A model generated the notes under the pieces. The model saw nothing but the letters and a program-made list of their open reading frames with translations, did not search any database and was not told the origin of the DNA. DNA of 5,515 nt from Clostridia bacterium (GTDB lineage: Bacteria; Bacillota; Clostridia; Oscillospirales; CAG-272), in the NCBI GenBank assembly GCA_017395715.1, contig JAFQNZ010000315.1:1-5515 (forward strand), written 5' to 3'. A program made the translations under genes and the position numbers. Position 1 is the first letter of the stretch. Each line of letters begins with the position of its first letter. Below, piece after piece: positions 4,184 through 5,515 of this stretch.

Positions 4184-5515
4184 TTAGTCTTCTGCGTTTG
4201 CCTTGGCGTCGGCAATGATCTTCTGCGAAATATTGCCGGGCACTTCGTCATAGCGAATCACATTGTAGGTGAACGAACCCTTGCCCTGTGTCATAGCACG
4301 GAGCGAAATGGTATAGTCCGCCATTTCAGCCTTCGGCACTTCCGCTTCGATCACGGTATAACCGGGCTTCTTTTCGGAAGGATCCATACCAAGAACCGAA
4401 CCGCGGCGCTTGCCGTTGAGGTCGCCGAGAATCGAGCCGGCAACCGATTCGGGAACAGTAACCTTGAGGTTTCCGACCGGCTCAAGCAAAACGGGATGTG
4501 CCTTGGGAAGACCTTCTTTATAAGCAATGCTTGCTGCCATCTTAAAGGAAAGTTCATCCGAGTCAACTTCGTGATACGAACCGTCATACAGATCGGCATG
4601 GAGGTTAACCATGGGATAGCCCACGAGAACGCCCTTGTGCATCGCTTCCTGCAAGCCCTTTTCTACTGCGGGGAAGAAGTTCTTCGGAACAGCACCGCCC
4701 ACAACGCTTGTGGTGAAAGTAAGTCCTTCATCCTCACCGGGAGAGAATGTAATCAGAACGCGTCCGAACTGACCCTTACCGCCCGACTGCTTCTTGTGCT
4801 TACCTTCCTGCTGTACCGACTTACGGATGGTTTCGCGGTAAGCGATCTTGGGTGTTACGTATTCAGCCGAAACGCCGTTTCTCGCTTTGAGTCTTGCCAA
4901 AACAACGTCAAGCTGCATATCGCCAAGACCCGAAACAAGAAGCTGCTTGGTTTCGGTGTTGTTTTCAAATTTCAGAGTCTTATCTTCATCAAGAAGTTTG
5001 ATGATACCCTGCGCGAGTTTATCTTCTTCGCCCTTGGTCTTGGGACGGATCGCCATGGTGTAGTTCGGCTCAACATAGTGGATACGGGTGAAACGGAAGT
5101 CAACCGGAACAGCCGACAAGGTGTCGTTGGTTGCTGTATCGGCAAGCTTCACAACAGCACCGATATCGCCGCAAGCAAGCGCGTCAACTTCGGTCTGGGT
5201 CTTACCGCGGATGATATAAAGCTTTGAGAACTTTTCGGATGTACCGGTTCTCATATTCTTCAGCACGGTACCCGCCTGCAGTTCGCCCGACATTACCTTG
5301 AAGTAGGAGGTTCTGCCGAACTGGTCGCTGACAGTCTTGAAGACAAAGATCGAAGGCGTGCCGTCTCTTTCGATCGGCATGGTGGTGTATTCTTCACCGC
5401 GAAGGATCTTTTCCACTTTCTTCTTGTCGGGATAGGGGAAGGAATCAACGATCGAATCCATCAGCGCCGCAACGCCCCACAGATTGGTGGCAGAGCCGCA
5501 GAAGACGGGGGTAAC
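4184..5515 (-). CDS. Elongation factor G-family protein (EF-G-like), C-terminal part, 5' end outside the window
   Basis: The visible 443 codons run in frame to the window edge, starting VTPVFCGSATNLWGVAALMD, which matches the end of the EF-G GTPase domain. Domain II follows (about 45-140, with SYFKVMSGELQAGTVL), then domain III (about 150-220, LLVSGLGDMQLDVV), domain IV (about 220-345, with KQSGGKGQFGRV and GSYHEVDS) and domain V (about 346-435, with GDLNGKRRGSVLG and the C-terminal QGKGSFTYNVIRYDEVP). About 250 N-terminal residues with the GTP-binding motifs are missing relative to a family length near 690. EF-G drives tRNA-mRNA translocation on the ribosome. Wording such as RGKTQTEVD in domain II and VPKNFFPAVEKG in domain IV, and a terminator rather than tuf downstream, point to the EF-G-like paralogue group rather than the str-operon fusA. 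That subgroup call is less sure than the family. The ATG at 5461 is internal. Confidence 0.93.
   Translation of the reverse strand, partial: VTPVFCGSATNLWGVAALMDSIVDSFPYPDKKKVEKILRGEEYTTMPIERDGTPSIFVFKTVSDQFGRTSYFKVMSGELQAGTVLKNMRTGTSEKFSKLYIIRGKTQTEVDALACGDIGAVVKLADTATNDTLSAVPVDFRFTRIHYVEPNYTMAIRPKTKGEEDKLAQGIIKLLDEDKTLKFENNTETKQLLVSGLGDMQLDVVLARLKARNGVSAEYVTPKIAYRETIRKSVQQEGKHKKQSGGKGQFGRVLITFSPGEDEGLTFTTSVVGGAVPKNFFPAVEKGLQEAMHKGVLVGYPMVNLHADLYDGSYHEVDSDELSFKMAASIAYKEGLPKAHPVLLEPVGNLKVTVPESVAGSILGDLNGKRRGSVLGMDPSEKKPGYTVIEAEVPKAEMADYTISLRAMTQGKGSFTYNVIRYDEVPGNISQKIIADAKANAED

Noticed and set aside
4496..5227. A 243-codon plus-strand open frame inside the EF-G-family gene
   Set aside because: It is an antisense shadow of a strongly conserved coding region; the peptide has no family signature and there is no promoter or gap for it.

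Overview
The window is ordinary chromosomal core sequence from a low-to-moderate GC Gram-positive bacterium, most likely a member of the Clostridia (Ruminococcaceae/Oscillospirales-like). The reasons are the rpmG-secE-nusG-rplK gene order, strong GGAGG ribosome binding sites, TTG start codons, a short single-span SecE, and a clostridial-type type II phosphatidylserine synthase followed by a phosphatidylserine decarboxylase. The lineage is inferred from gene content and style. Every gene I can support lies on the minus strand, so the window reads biologically from position 5515 down to 1. I see no mobile element, CRISPR array, tRNA, rRNA or phage signal, and no gene-free stretch longer than about 245 bases.

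Layout in transcription order. (1) 5515-4184: the C-terminal two thirds of an elongation factor G-family translational GTPase, cut by the window edge and closed by a strong intrinsic terminator at 4139-4172. (2) A 220-base AT-rich gap with a sigma-A-type promoter at 4059-4087. (3) A three-gene membrane-lipid operon: a flippase-like multispan membrane protein (LPG synthase TM / UPF0104 family), pssA (phosphatidylserine synthase) and psd (phosphatidylserine decarboxylase). pssA and psd are separated by only 2 bases, and the operon ends in a hairpin at 1268-1297. (4) A near-consensus promoter at 1201-1229 (TTGACA, 17-base spacer, TAAACT). Its predicted start point falls on the first base of a hairpin followed by seven U residues, and a leader of about 134 nt follows. 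(5) The transcription/translation/secretion cluster rpmG (L33, 49 codons, TTG start), secE, nusG and the first 47 bases of rplK (L11).

How the genes work together. The lipid operon supplies the two-step route from CDP-diacylglycerol and serine to phosphatidylserine and then phosphatidylethanolamine. The first gene of the operon is a plausible transporter or flippase for a lipid product, though its substrate is unknown. The rpmG-secE-nusG-rplK block couples ribosome assembly (L33, L11), the SecYEG translocon (SecE) and transcription elongation (NusG).

The most informative non-coding element is between nusG and rplK. A two-helix RNA with an asymmetric internal loop (65-110) has the topology of the ribosomal protein L1 binding site of 23S rRNA, and it ends three bases before the rplK ribosome binding site. 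This fits L1 autogenous control of the L11-L1 operon. I found no convincing previously undescribed system. The parts most worth a second look are the 5'-terminal hairpin/U-tract of the rpmG leader, the L1-site mimic, and the flippase-pssA-psd linkage.
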